Below are positions 1 through 8,002 of a stretch of 64,000 nt of DNA, piece by piece; position 1 is the stretch's first letter; each line of letters begins with the position of its first letter. Location of the stretch: positions 62,001 to 126,000 of the forward strand of contig NZ_PPSW01000030.1 of NCBI RefSeq assembly GCF_005876835.1, read 5' to 3'. Source of the stretch: Pseudoalteromonas phenolica. GTDB taxonomy: Bacteria; Pseudomonadota; Gammaproteobacteria; Enterobacterales; Alteromonadaceae. The translations under genes were made by a program, and so were the position numbers. The notes under the pieces were generated by a model that had not been told where the DNA came from, ran no database searches, and saw only the letters and a program-made list of their open reading frames with translations.

Positions 1-642
1 GTTACCTGTTGCTACATTGTACATTGGGCGTTGATCGTTTTGGATGTTACCGTTTACACGAAGAGCAAGGGTCTGTTCAACTAGCGGAACATTAATGCCC
101 AGTGACATACTGGTATCATAGCCATCAACGTTCTTTTCCATTTTTCCTATCATGGTACCGAACAGCTCGAATTCATCGAGTACTGGTTTTTTAGTAATAA
201 CGCGAACGGTTCCGCCAATGGCATTTGAGCCATATAATGTACCTTGAGGGCCTCGTAGTACTTCGACACGCTCTACATCAGCTAGGTTTGTAAATGAGAA
301 TGGAATATCATCGGTAAATGTAGCTGTAGTGCCAGGCGCTGCTGAGTTACCACCACTTAAACCGCGGAGAATAAGTTGACCCCGAGGTGCTGCTGCACCG
401 GCAAGCGTTCTAAATAAGTCTGAGGCATCAACATAGTTTCTGTTGGCCATTTCAACTTCAGAAACAGCTGATACACTCATAGGTATCTCAACAATTGTTT
501 CTACTTTTTTACGTGATGTAACAGTGATTACTTCAAGTTCATCTTTTGCTTGTTCTTCTGCAGAAGTTGTCATAGGTACAGAATACAAAGAGCTTGCTAT
601 AGCGATGCTTAGCAAGCTATGCGTTAGAGTTTTATTTTTCAT
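1..642 (-). CDS. TonB-dependent receptor, N-terminal part (cut by window edge)
   Basis: Outer-membrane ligand-gated receptor that would import a siderophore, vitamin, glycan or similar ligand using TonB energy. The first 214 codons are present and the barrel lies outside the window. A signal peptide precedes a TonB-box-like stretch (DELEVITVTSRK). The plug domain follows, with the typical RGL and VERVEVLRGPQGTLYGSNAIGG region. The ATG at 640-642 is preceded by AAGGGA, which fixes the start. The wording resembles receptors of the large Alteromonadales/sphingomonad type, but the ligand cannot be told. No substrate-specific neighbour is visible on this side: the next gene is a polysaccharide deacetylase in the same direction, 188 bp away. 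Confidence 0.93.
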   Translation of the reverse strand, partial: MKNKTLTHSLLSIAIASSLYSVPMTTSAEEQAKDELEVITVTSRKKVETIVEIPMSVSAVSEVEMANRNYVDASDLFRTLAGAAAPRGQLILRGLSGGNSAAPGTTATFTDDIPFSFTNLADVERVEVLRGPQGTLYGSNAIGGTVRVITKKPVLDEFELFGTMIGKMEKNVDGYDTSMSLGINVPLVEQTLALRVNGNIQNDQRPMYNVATGN

Positions 643-829
643 GTTTTATCCCTTAATGCGTGGTTCTTTTTTAGTTACGCACCACTAATCTAATGTGTTA
701 GGGATAAAACATTAAATACCCTTTTAGTATAAAAAAATGGGTTTTTAATATAAAAAAAACTAAATAAAAAATATTTTATTCTTGTTTGTTTTCATTTTTG
801 CAACTTTAATTATTTGTTTTGATTCGAAC

Positions 830-1618
830 TTATTCATGTTTTTTGTTTATGTATTCATGTACATCATTCACCGTAGCTAGCCAATATTCATTTTTAGGGT
901 CTTTCAAAAATTGAATTAATTGTTGCAGTGCATGTTCATCAACCGTGTAAGGCCCTTTTTTACCTACTTCATGGCCGGCGAGTACAATCCATGCATTGTT
1001 AAATTTAGCTTGCTCAATAAGCGCTTTCAGTTGCTCAAAGGTTTTTCCGTCCATACTAAAGGCTCGTATCTGCGCCGGGTCGTAATAGAAAGGATCATTG
1101 GCTGTTTCATCATTCCATGTTCGGCCATAACTGAATGTTTCAGCAATTAAAGGTACATAGCTCTTTACCTCAGTGCCTCGGCCAACAAATGTTTGTCCAC
1201 ATGGATAGGCGAATCCTTTGGGAGCTGCACCAGTATGTGTCTCAATATATTGCTGGGCTTGCTTAATATCTTGTTTTAAAAAACTTAAACTACTTTGTTC
1301 AAGCCCTTTGTTTTGTTTTCTTAGCCAGCGAAAATTACCTGTGCATAGATGACTCGCTGTGTGGTTTGCGATTTCATGGCCAGCGTCTGCTGCTTGTTTC
1401 CATTGCTGTTCTTTGCCCTGCATGTGGTATGGCATAAGATAGAAAGTCGCTTTCACATCATGTTTATTTAGGATCGGAATGCCTATATCAACTTGAGATT
1501 TCCTTGCATCATCAAAGCTGAGGCTGACAGCATATTTTGCTTTATTGGGGTAAAAGGCGTGACTAGCAAAAGAGGCGAACACACACAGTACAACAGAGAT
1601 TGGTAAAACATATTTCAT
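830..1618 (-). CDS. Secreted polysaccharide deacetylase (NodB homology domain)
   Basis: Predicted carbohydrate esterase family 4 enzyme removing N- or O-acetyl groups from a polysaccharide in the periplasm or outside. It is 262 residues with a signal peptide ending near SHAFYP. Visible motifs are SLSFDDA (catalytic and metal Asp pair), HEIANHTASH (the metal-binding H-x3-H), FAYPCG, and LAGHEVGK near the C terminus (motif with the second catalytic His). An upstream in-frame ATG at 1681 exists. I chose 1618 because AAAAAGGACT lies just before it and the signal peptide starts there. It stands alone between a TonB receptor and a GGDEF gene. Substrate unknown. Confidence 0.85.
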   Translation of the reverse strand: MKYVLPISVVLCVFASFASHAFYPNKAKYAVSLSFDDARKSQVDIGIPILNKHDVKATFYLMPYHMQGKEQQWKQAADAGHEIANHTASHLCTGNFRWLRKQNKGLEQSSLSFLKQDIKQAQQYIETHTGAAPKGFAYPCGQTFVGRGTEVKSYVPLIAETFSYGRTWNDETANDPFYYDPAQIRAFSMDGKTFEQLKALIEQAKFNNAWIVLAGHEVGKKGPYTVDEHALQQLIQFLKDPKNEYWLATVNDVHEYINKKHE

Positions 1619-1809
1619 TTTAACTTTAGTCCTTTTTAATAAATGAATGTTCAAGATATAGCCTTGATAATAAAGCATCAACTCGCTTCTATTTTAATAT
1701 GAATAAAACTCAACTTTAGGGTTGCATCGATAAATTGGTGTATTTGTTGTTATAAGTGGAATAATCTTTCCTATACTTAAAAGAACAAAATCTCAACAAA
1801 GAAGCGATA

Positions 1810-2847
1810 GTGAGTATACAAAGTCAGGATTTTTTTTCGATTGAGCAAAAAAAAGTCGCCATATTAAGTAGGGTCGCTTGGTATTGTCTCTATTTGCATG
1901 CCGCATTAGTCTTCTTTTTTGCTTACATCGAAGCTTATTGGTTATCGGGGTTAAACATTCTCAGCGTTGTTTGTTGGGCTGTTGGTTTGAATTTGTTATC
2001 AAATGGCAAAGTGGCAGGAGGATTACAACTTATTTGCCTTGAAGTGTTAGTGCATTCGGTTGCTGTAAGCCTCACCTTTGGTATTGAGTTGGGCTTTCAT
2101 TACTATTTGTGGGCCATCGCATGTATTCTACTAGTAGAGCAGACAATCCCTATTTTTCGTTCAATCGCTTTTGCAGTCACAATGATGTTGACGTTTGCCA
2201 TCTTGGCCACATTCGAATTTCCTAATATTAGCCATTTTCCATACCCTAACTTATTACCTTACATTCATTTCTCAAATGTATTGATCAGCGGGCTACCGAT
2301 GATTTTTGCACTGGCCTCGTTACGAGAGATGAGTATTCAGTCACGGGAAGAATTGACTATAATGGCAAGTAAAGATGCCTTAACAGGATTGCATAATCGA
2401 CGCTTTGCACAAAAGCATTTAAGTTGTCCAAACTGGTTTGAAAGTTATGACAAAGACGCTGTGTTTGTTGTTATGGCTGATATTGATCATTTCAAGCGTA
2501 TTAATGACAGGTTTGGCCATGAAAGAGGTGACGATGTTTTACGTATCGTCTCAGGCATATTTATTGATTGTTTTGAACAGCCGAATTTGGCGATCCGTTG
2601 GGGGGGAGAAGAATTTTTATTAATTGTGCATGAAAATGATCAGCATACAGTTCAACGTTTTATAGATTTGATCACCGCACTTTTGCAGCAACACAAAGTC
2701 AGCCGTGAACAGTTAAAGGTGACACTCAGCTTTGGTGTAGCAAAATGGCAACAGGATATGAACTTTGAAACTGCAGTGTCTCGGGCAGATCAAGCCCTTT
2801 ATGAAAGCAAACGCTTAGGTAGAGATAGGGTCACTTATTTTGATTGA
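1810..2847 (+). CDS. Membrane diguanylate cyclase (GGDEF)
   Basis: Predicted to make cyclic di-GMP from two GTP. It is 345 residues. The N-terminal half (about residues 18-185) is hydrophobic with roughly six membrane helices and no recognisable sensor fold. The C-terminal half is a full GGDEF domain: DALTGLHNRR, DIDHFKRINDRFGHERGD, and the active-site signature GGEEF. The usual inhibitory I-site (RxxD five residues before GGEEF) is replaced by EQPN, so product inhibition through that site is not expected. Starts with GTG at 1810 behind GAAG. The signal it senses is unknown. Confidence 0.92.
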   Translation: MSIQSQDFFSIEQKKVAILSRVAWYCLYLHAALVFFFAYIEAYWLSGLNILSVVCWAVGLNLLSNGKVAGGLQLICLEVLVHSVAVSLTFGIELGFHYYLWAIACILLVEQTIPIFRSIAFAVTMMLTFAILATFEFPNISHFPYPNLLPYIHFSNVLISGLPMIFALASLREMSIQSREELTIMASKDALTGLHNRRFAQKHLSCPNWFESYDKDAVFVVMADIDHFKRINDRFGHERGDDVLRIVSGIFIDCFEQPNLAIRWGGEEFLLIVHENDQHTVQRFIDLITALLQQHKVSREQLKVTLSFGVAKWQQDMNFETAVSRADQALYESKRLGRDRVTYFD

Positions 2848-2956
2848 ATAAGCAGTCAAACACTTTCTAACATTTCACAACATCTCTCTCACAGAATCTG
2901 GATGTAATCGATGTCATATTTAAACTCAGTCGGATAAGAAACGGGATAAACTTGAC

Positions 2957-3625
2957 ATGAACACACGCACACAATTAATTTTAATTTCCTCACTCACTAT
3001 GGCTGTTTTATCTGGCTGTACAGCTACAGAGTCATCACGAGTCATTCAACCAGTAACAGTGAATCAGGCTTTAGAGCAATATCAGGGTGAAAAAGTAAAG
3101 GTGTCACTTGGTGATATTCAAAATCGTTCAACCTACCACAATGGTATTTTTTCATCAGGTGAAGACCGTTTAGGGTCGCAAGCAAAAACGATTTTAAAAA
3201 CCCACTTACAGCAATCACGAAGATTCAGTGTGTTAGATAGAAGCAACTTATCGGCTTTAAGCCAAGAAGCGCAGTTTGCTGATGCAAAGCAAAATATTAA
3301 AGGAGCACGCTATGTGCTTACAGGTGGCGTTACTGAGTTTGGTAGAAAACAAGAAGGGGACCGCCAGTTATTTGGTATTTTGGGTAAAGGAAAGTCTCAA
3401 ATCGCTTATGCAAAAGTGAGTTTAAATGTTGTTGATGTAAATACTTCTGAAGTTGTCTACTCGGTGCAAGGAGCCGGTGAATATAGCTTGTCTAACCGTG
3501 AGGTAATTGGATTTGGTAGTACCGCCAGTTATGACGCGACACTCAATGGTAAGGTGTTAGATTTAGCAATGAGAGAAGCTGTTAATAGTTTAACTGACGG
3601 GGTAGCACAAGGTAAACTTAAGTAA
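2957..3625 (+). CDS. CsgG/HfaB-family lipoprotein, paralogue A
   Basis: CsgG-type protein of 222 residues. A lipobox at residues 18-21 (LSGC) predicts outer-membrane anchoring. The family includes the curli secretion channel CsgG, but members beside DUF799/DUF4810 genes are usually of unknown role. From about residue 48 on it is very similar to the protein encoded at 4740-5414 on the other strand; both contain FGILGKGKSQIAYAKV and REVIGFGSTASYDATLNGK. No csgA, csgE or csgF is seen nearby, so a curli role is not supported. It is convergent with the DUF799 gene, separated by a hairpin terminator. Confidence 0.85.
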   Translation: MNTRTQLILISSLTMAVLSGCTATESSRVIQPVTVNQALEQYQGEKVKVSLGDIQNRSTYHNGIFSSGEDRLGSQAKTILKTHLQQSRRFSVLDRSNLSALSQEAQFADAKQNIKGARYVLTGGVTEFGRKQEGDRQLFGILGKGKSQIAYAKVSLNVVDVNTSEVVYSVQGAGEYSLSNREVIGFGSTASYDATLNGKVLDLAMREAVNSLTDGVAQGKLK

Positions 3626-3642
3626 GATAACAGTTTATCAAT

Positions 3643-3706
3643 AAAAAATACCATCAATTGAAGCGCTCGAATTTTGTGGAGGGCTTCAAAATTGATGGTG
3701 TTTTTT
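3643..3706. terminator. Bidirectional terminator between convergent lipoprotein genes
   Basis: CCATCAATT at 3651-3659 pairs with AATTGATGG at 3690-3698. An inner GAAGC/GCTTC pair lies between, with an A-run on the left and a T-run on the right. It sits between the stop codons of the CsgG paralogue and the DUF799 gene. Confidence 0.75.
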
Positions 3707-3710
3707 AGGG

Positions 3711-4382
3711 TTACTTAGCTTTTTCACTCGTCGCTGGTTGGCCATATTTTGGCGAGCGATGTCCGTGTAAAAGGCCGTTGTGCATGTCTGAAGAAAGTAA
3801 TCGCTGTGTTGCAATGCTAGAAATATCAAATCCAGCGTCCGTAGCACTTTCAATTACTTGATGTACGATAGCTTCTACTAACATACCAGCTAAGCCACCA
3901 CCACTATTGCCCCTGTTTTCAGCAGAAGAAGCAGATGCAGTATCTTGCCAAAGTGTAACGCCCGTCTTTAAATCAACAAGCTTAGCGTTAAGTGATACAA
4001 GCGTTTCACTGCTTATAACAGAATAAGATGTACCGTACTGCTCAATTGAAATATATAAGGCTGCATCAGCTCCAAAAATCTCATGAAGCTTGCTTGCAGG
4101 TAGTGCTTGAGCATCGTTGGCAACGGTTATCCCGTTATTCTTGAATGTCTGTTCGACTACAGCAACTGGATAAACGTAGTAACCTGATTCAGCAATTGGC
4201 ATAGAGATTTGAGATAAAATGCTATACGGAGCAATAACTTCCGGAGAGTTATTTATTGGAGGTAAGACTAAAATTGATTTTGGATCTGAATTACGGAATT
4301 CAGAATAATCATGAGGGGCTGGAGGACTTACACAACCACTTAATAAAAGCATTAGGAATGCAATGGCGATAAAATTTTTCAT
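3711..4382 (-). CDS. DUF799 (GNA1162-type) lipoprotein
   Basis: A 223-residue lipoprotein with lipobox LLSGC (Cys17), similar to the DUF799 family whose neisserial member is GNA1162. That fold resembles TolB/CsgG-type periplasmic domains. Visible features are the ILVLPPINNSPEV strand near the mature N terminus and a glycine/serine-rich loop around residue 165. It is the last gene of a three-gene operon: its ATG overlaps the stop of the DUF4810 gene by four bases (ATGA), indicating translational coupling. Presumed to form an outer-membrane or periplasmic complex with its partners, but the function is unknown. Confidence 0.82.
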   Translation of the reverse strand: MKNFIAIAFLMLLLSGCVSPPAPHDYSEFRNSDPKSILVLPPINNSPEVIAPYSILSQISMPIAESGYYVYPVAVVEQTFKNNGITVANDAQALPASKLHEIFGADAALYISIEQYGTSYSVISSETLVSLNAKLVDLKTGVTLWQDTASASSAENRGNSGGGLAGMLVEAIVHQVIESATDAGFDISSIATQRLLSSDMHNGLLHGHRSPKYGQPATSEKAK

Positions 4383-4726
4383 GACTTACCTTTTGCTGAA
4401 TTAACTAAAAAATCGATATATTGTTTTGATTCAGGGAATAATTCTGTCTCGATATTAAAATGTTCAAGACCTAAATTTGCATTACCTAATTCAAAGTAAA
4501 GCATACCCAAATGAGCATGAACACCTGGCGCAATATTCTTATTTTTAGCTTTTGCAGTGTTAATAAGCTCTTCAAGTACCTCAACTTGTTCTGAGACCGT
4601 CATGTCATCTGACTTAAAGTAGTTATATACGACAGCATTATATTGACCGTGATAATAAAGAGGCTCTTTAGTTTTACAACCTGCAAGCACTGCTGTTACA
4701 GCAAGAACAAATAGTATTTTTTTCAC
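4379..4726 (-). CDS. DUF4810 lipoprotein
   Basis: Short lipoprotein of 115 residues with lipobox VLAGC at residues 13-17. It is predicted to be helical and TPR-like (GVHAHLGMLYFELGNANLGLEHFNIETELFPES looks like one and a half TPR units). I chose the GTG at 4724-4726 because it follows AAAGGT and begins the lipoprotein signal. The longer frame starting at 4771 would overlap the upstream gene and bury the signal. It is the middle gene of the CsgG-DUF4810-DUF799 operon, and conserved linkage with DUF799 suggests the two act together. Confidence 0.8.
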   Translation of the reverse strand: MKKILFVLAVTAVLAGCKTKEPLYYHGQYNAVVYNYFKSDDMTVSEQVEVLEELINTAKAKNKNIAPGVHAHLGMLYFELGNANLGLEHFNIETELFPESKQYIDFLVNSAKGKS

Positions 4727-4739
4727 TTTCTCTGACCTT

Positions 4740-5414
4740 TTATAATTTCCAAGCACCTGATTCGATGCCATTTACAAGCTTATTGACAACTTCTCTAATA
4801 GCTAAATCCAATACCTTGCCATTGAGTGTTGCGTCATAGCTTGCTGTGCTGCCAAAGCCTATGACTTCACGTTGTGATAGGCTATATTCGCCAGCACCTT
4901 GAACAGAGTAAACAATTTCAGAAGTTGAAGTGTCTACGATATTTAATGTCACTTTCGCATAGGCAATTTGAGATTTTCCTTTACCTAGAATTCCAAACAA
5001 TTGTTTGTCACCAATTGCTTTTCTACCAAACTCAGTAATATCACCTGTGACAACAAATCTAGCGCCAGCGATTGTTTGTTGAGTACCAGACCTTTGAGCC
5101 TCGCTTTGTAGCATGTCCATATTGTCTCTATCTAAAACAGAGAAACGATTTGTTTGCTGTAAGTGGCTCATTAAAGTTGTTTTAGCTTGGCTTCCTAGTC
5201 GGTCTTGTCCAGAAGAGAAAATGCCATTTTGAAAACTAGAACGGTTTACGAATTTACCAACGGCTATCTTACTTTTGACGCCAGTATATTGTGTGTTATA
5301 GGACGCAACTTTAGGCGTTTCTATAACTTGTGAGGTGGTTGTTGCGCATCCTGATAAAGCACTAGCGATTAAAACTGCTAGAAATGGTTTAGATAGATTA
5401 GTTTTTGTTATCAA
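4740..5414 (-). CDS. CsgG/HfaB-family lipoprotein, paralogue B
   Basis: First gene of the three-gene lipoprotein operon, 224 residues, lipobox ALSGC ending at Cys23. Starts with an unusual TTG at 5412-5414. The AAAGGGATAT just upstream supports it, and no ATG lies before the conserved domain. Much of the mature protein matches the opposite-strand paralogue at 2957-3625, including NGIFSSGxDRLGSQAKT and the long FGILGKGKSQIAYAKV region, so one arose from the other by duplication. The role is unknown; an outer-membrane oligomer is the family expectation. Confidence 0.85.
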   Translation of the reverse strand: MITKTNLSKPFLAVLIASALSGCATTTSQVIETPKVASYNTQYTGVKSKIAVGKFVNRSSFQNGIFSSGQDRLGSQAKTTLMSHLQQTNRFSVLDRDNMDMLQSEAQRSGTQQTIAGARFVVTGDITEFGRKAIGDKQLFGILGKGKSQIAYAKVTLNIVDTSTSEIVYSVQGAGEYSLSQREVIGFGSTASYDATLNGKVLDLAIREVVNKLVNGIESGAWKL

Positions 5415-5581
5415 TTTGATATCCCTTTATTTATTTTAGGACATAGGGAATCGTAAAATTTATAATTTTAAATGCAACTTCCCTATATTCGGAATGAATT
5501 TTAACTTTATTAAATAGAATTTTGCAATTTTATTTACAATTTGAATCTTTAATTTGCAGTTATTCTGTTTGATGATGCATA

Positions 5582-6910
5582 TCATTCAGGGTGTTGTACT
5601 TTTATGTCTTGTTTTGAATTGAACCATTTATTGTTTTCCCACTCTTTATAAACAAAATACCCAAGCGATGCAGCACTTAACAATGCTCCTAAAGCGCCGG
5701 TGATAATACTCAGCTCTCGCAAAAAGTCATTCCAATTCACTTGGGCAATCACTAGGCTTTGGTACACCATCACGCCGACTGTGCCTAAATAGCCAAACGA
5801 GTCCGCAAGATAAGTTAAAAAGCCAACGTTAGCAGGGCGGTTAAATGTTGCTATTAAACGTTCGAACAGCGTGGTTGAGAAGGGGACGTAGGCGAGGTAG
5901 AGGCCAATGCCATTTAACACCATCCAATAAATAGGGCCCAACATTCCTTGTTGATAGGCGAGCGAGCTTAATAGGGTGATAGTGAACCCGGCAAAAATGA
6001 GTAAATGATTAACTACCATTGCAAGGTGGTTGTCTTTAATCAATTTGAGCAGTGCCACAATAACTAGCACCACCAGTGCAATCGGTAATTCGGTAAGTGT
6101 AAAAAGTGCTGGAGCGCCATCAAGGCCTGTTGCCAGCCAGACATCGGCGGCGAAACTATCGCGTAAATCTCTCAGTACGGTGAGCAGCACATATCCTATG
6201 ATTAATAGCGTGAGGCCAAAACCAAGTAACTGAAGTAATTCTTTGCGGCTTTCTTTGGTCATGGGAACACGGGCGCAGCGTTGGGCGATATCAGCTTGAT
6301 TAGGAGGAGGGAGTTGATCAAGCATCCATACAGATAATGTTAATAGGGGCAAAAAAAGACTGGCTGTGGCAAATGGCATCCATAACTCAGTCACGCCGTA
6401 GTCCATCATTAAGTAGCTACCTACGGTTTTTACCAACCCTGAGGCAACAATAAAGCTGGTGCATAGCCCTGCCGCTAATATTTCTGTGACTCTTCGCCCT
6501 TCTAAATAACTAAATACAATGCCCCATACCATGCCGAGCGGTAGGCCATTTAAGAGCATAAAAGCAGCATTGTAAGGCTGTGGGGTAAGCGCAAAACCGA
6601 GCAGTGCAAGCCAAGCGATAATCACTAAAGAGAGAATGGCTTTGGCTCTACCGTGACTTTGTAATTCAGAGATGACTTTAATGCCAATGAATTTAGAGAG
6701 CGCATAACCAAAAATTTGTGCCGTTAAATAAAGCGTTTTAAGTGATAGGCCTAACAGTGAGGTGTCGGCATATAAACCAACAGCGACAGGTTTGCGAAAA
6801 CCATACATAAACGCATAGGTGCTACAGGCTGCAATAATGGCGTAGATGCAAAACAACAGGGTATTACTGCTGAGTTTATGTTTTATCTTGCCGCTAAGCT
6901 CACTGAGCAT
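5582..6910 (-). CDS. MFS transporter, DUF5690-like
   Basis: Inner-membrane carrier of 442 residues with about twelve hydrophobic segments in two halves joined by a hydrophilic loop near residues 200-220. The first helix (STYAFMYGFRKPVAVGLY) and the downstream YALSKFIG recall helix 1 and the SKFI motif of the organophosphate:phosphate antiporters GlpT and UhpT, where the helix-1 Arg binds phosphate. A second Arg-containing segment (LLTVLRDLRDSF) opens the second half. I chose the ATG at 6908-6910 behind AGAAGG over the GTG three codons upstream. An operator shared with the TonB receptor lies 29 bp before the start. Probably moves an organophosphate; the substrate is inferred, not shown. Confidence 0.8.
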   Translation of the reverse strand: MLSELSGKIKHKLSSNTLLFCIYAIIAACSTYAFMYGFRKPVAVGLYADTSLLGLSLKTLYLTAQIFGYALSKFIGIKVISELQSHGRAKAILSLVIIAWLALLGFALTPQPYNAAFMLLNGLPLGMVWGIVFSYLEGRRVTEILAAGLCTSFIVASGLVKTVGSYLMMDYGVTELWMPFATASLFLPLLTLSVWMLDQLPPPNQADIAQRCARVPMTKESRKELLQLLGFGLTLLIIGYVLLTVLRDLRDSFAADVWLATGLDGAPALFTLTELPIALVVLVIVALLKLIKDNHLAMVVNHLLIFAGFTITLLSSLAYQQGMLGPIYWMVLNGIGLYLAYVPFSTTLFERLIATFNRPANVGFLTYLADSFGYLGTVGVMVYQSLVIAQVNWNDFLRELSIITGALGALLSAASLGYFVYKEWENNKWFNSKQDIKVQHPE

Positions 6911-6938
6911 ATGACACACCTTCTAAAAATTCGCCAGT

Positions 6939-6952
6939 TTGGTACGAACCAA
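6939..6952. promoter_or_regulatory. GntR operator copy 1 (before the MFS gene)
   Basis: TTGGTACGAACCAA, an inverted repeat with TTGGT/ACCAA arms. It lies 29 bp upstream of the MFS start codon. It matches the two sites at 7885-7898 and 7971-7984 around the GntR gene. Confidence 0.7.
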
Positions 6953-7081
6953 ACTAGTTAGAACAATACCAATCCTCATTAAAAGGATTAGAATAAATAC
7001 TCAGTGTAGAGGCTTTTTATTGCAGTAGTTTTACAGTTTTTCTGTCGCGTTGAACAAATCGAGTGTACTAACTCAGGGTAA

Positions 7082-7795
7082 TTAAAATTGAAGTTTGGCT
7101 TTGTTTTCAATCATTAAGGCATCATGACGCCAAAATTCTCGGTCGAACTCAAAGGCCGTGCCTTGTTGATCTCTAACGATACGAGTGACTTTTAAGCCCA
7201 GAGCACCGTCGTAGGTGTCTAAGTGCTGTGCAATAGGATTGAACAAGCAACAAGACTCCACAGAGATATCGTAAAGCACCTTGTGATGTTGGTAGGTATT
7301 TTTAAGTAACATGCTGATAGACAATGATAAATCATGCTTGTCTATGTCAGGTAAATGCTTGTTACTGAAGTTTAGGTCTTCGACAACCACAGCGCGACCA
7401 TCCACAGAGCGGACACGTAAAATGCTGGTTAGACTGGCTCTGCCATCGAGTTCAAGCGCTGTGGCTATTTCTTTACAGGGCTTTTGTTTTCTCTGCTCAA
7501 GTAGCACGGTACTAGGCTGAAACCCTTGCGCCGTGGTGTATTGTAAGAATGAGGCATGCTGCATGGGGTCGTATTTTAATTTACGTGGGCAAACATACCA
7601 GCCACTGCGGTTTTTACGGTAAATAAGCCCCATATTCTCAAGTTGCCCGAGCGCCTGTCTAAGTGTTGAACGGGCAATATCAAACGTCGCACAGAGCTCT
7701 CTTTCTGAAGGCAAACTGCCTGTTAATTGCTGCTCTGTTATTTGTTTGGTTAGTGCTTCACGCACTTGGGCGTAGGCAAAACTTTGGGTACTCAT
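7082..7795 (-). CDS. GntR-family regulator with UTRA ligand domain
   Basis: Transcription regulator of the HutC/PhnF subfamily, 237 residues. The N-terminal winged helix covers about residues 8-72 (LPSERELCATFDIARSTLRQAL is the recognition region). The UTRA effector-binding domain fills the rest, with ILRVRSVDGRAVVVEDLNF typical. Family members usually repress transport and catabolic genes until a small ligand (sugar phosphate, phosphonate, histidine-pathway intermediate) binds. It lies between the MFS gene and the TonB receptor, both preceded by the same palindrome. It is thus the likely local regulator of the phosphate-ester block. Autoregulation through the site at 7885 is plausible. Confidence 0.9.
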   Translation of the reverse strand: MSTQSFAYAQVREALTKQITEQQLTGSLPSERELCATFDIARSTLRQALGQLENMGLIYRKNRSGWYVCPRKLKYDPMQHASFLQYTTAQGFQPSTVLLEQRKQKPCKEIATALELDGRASLTSILRVRSVDGRAVVVEDLNFSNKHLPDIDKHDLSLSISMLLKNTYQHHKVLYDISVESCCLFNPIAQHLDTYDGALGLKVTRIVRDQQGTAFEFDREFWRHDALMIENKAKLQF

Positions 7796-7884
7796 TTAAG
7801 GTTTTAATTCGCAAATTCACTTGGTTTATTTATAGGTATCACATCAGTTAAAGCTGAACAAGCGCTCACTTGAAAATAGATTTT

Positions 7885-7898
7885 TTGGTCCGTACCAG
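7885..7898. promoter_or_regulatory. GntR operator copy 2 (regulator/receptor intergenic region)
   Basis: TTGGTCCGTACCAG, sharing the TTGGT....ACCA pattern of the other two copies. It lies 90 bp before the GntR start codon and upstream of the divergent receptor. A weaker match than the other copies in its right arm. Confidence 0.6.
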
Positions 7899-7970
7899 TT
7901 TTTTAAATAATACATATTTCTGTCAAGTCCCTGTAATAATTCACCGATAGTATTTTCGCCGTTCATTACT

Positions 7971-7984
7971 TTGGTATGTACCAA
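7971..7984. promoter_or_regulatory. GntR operator copy 3 (before the TonB receptor)
   Basis: TTGGTATGTACCAA, six-base arms TTGGTA/TACCAA with a two-base spacer. It ends 18 bp before the receptor start codon, so bound repressor would block transcription start or early elongation. Confidence 0.7.
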
Positions 7985-8002
7985 TTACTTTCGGGAATCA
8001 TA

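Noticed and set aside
2957..5414. Curli secretion locus
   Set aside because: CsgG-type proteins are present but no csgA, csgB, csgE or csgF is visible, and DUF799/DUF4810 neighbours mark a different conserved set.
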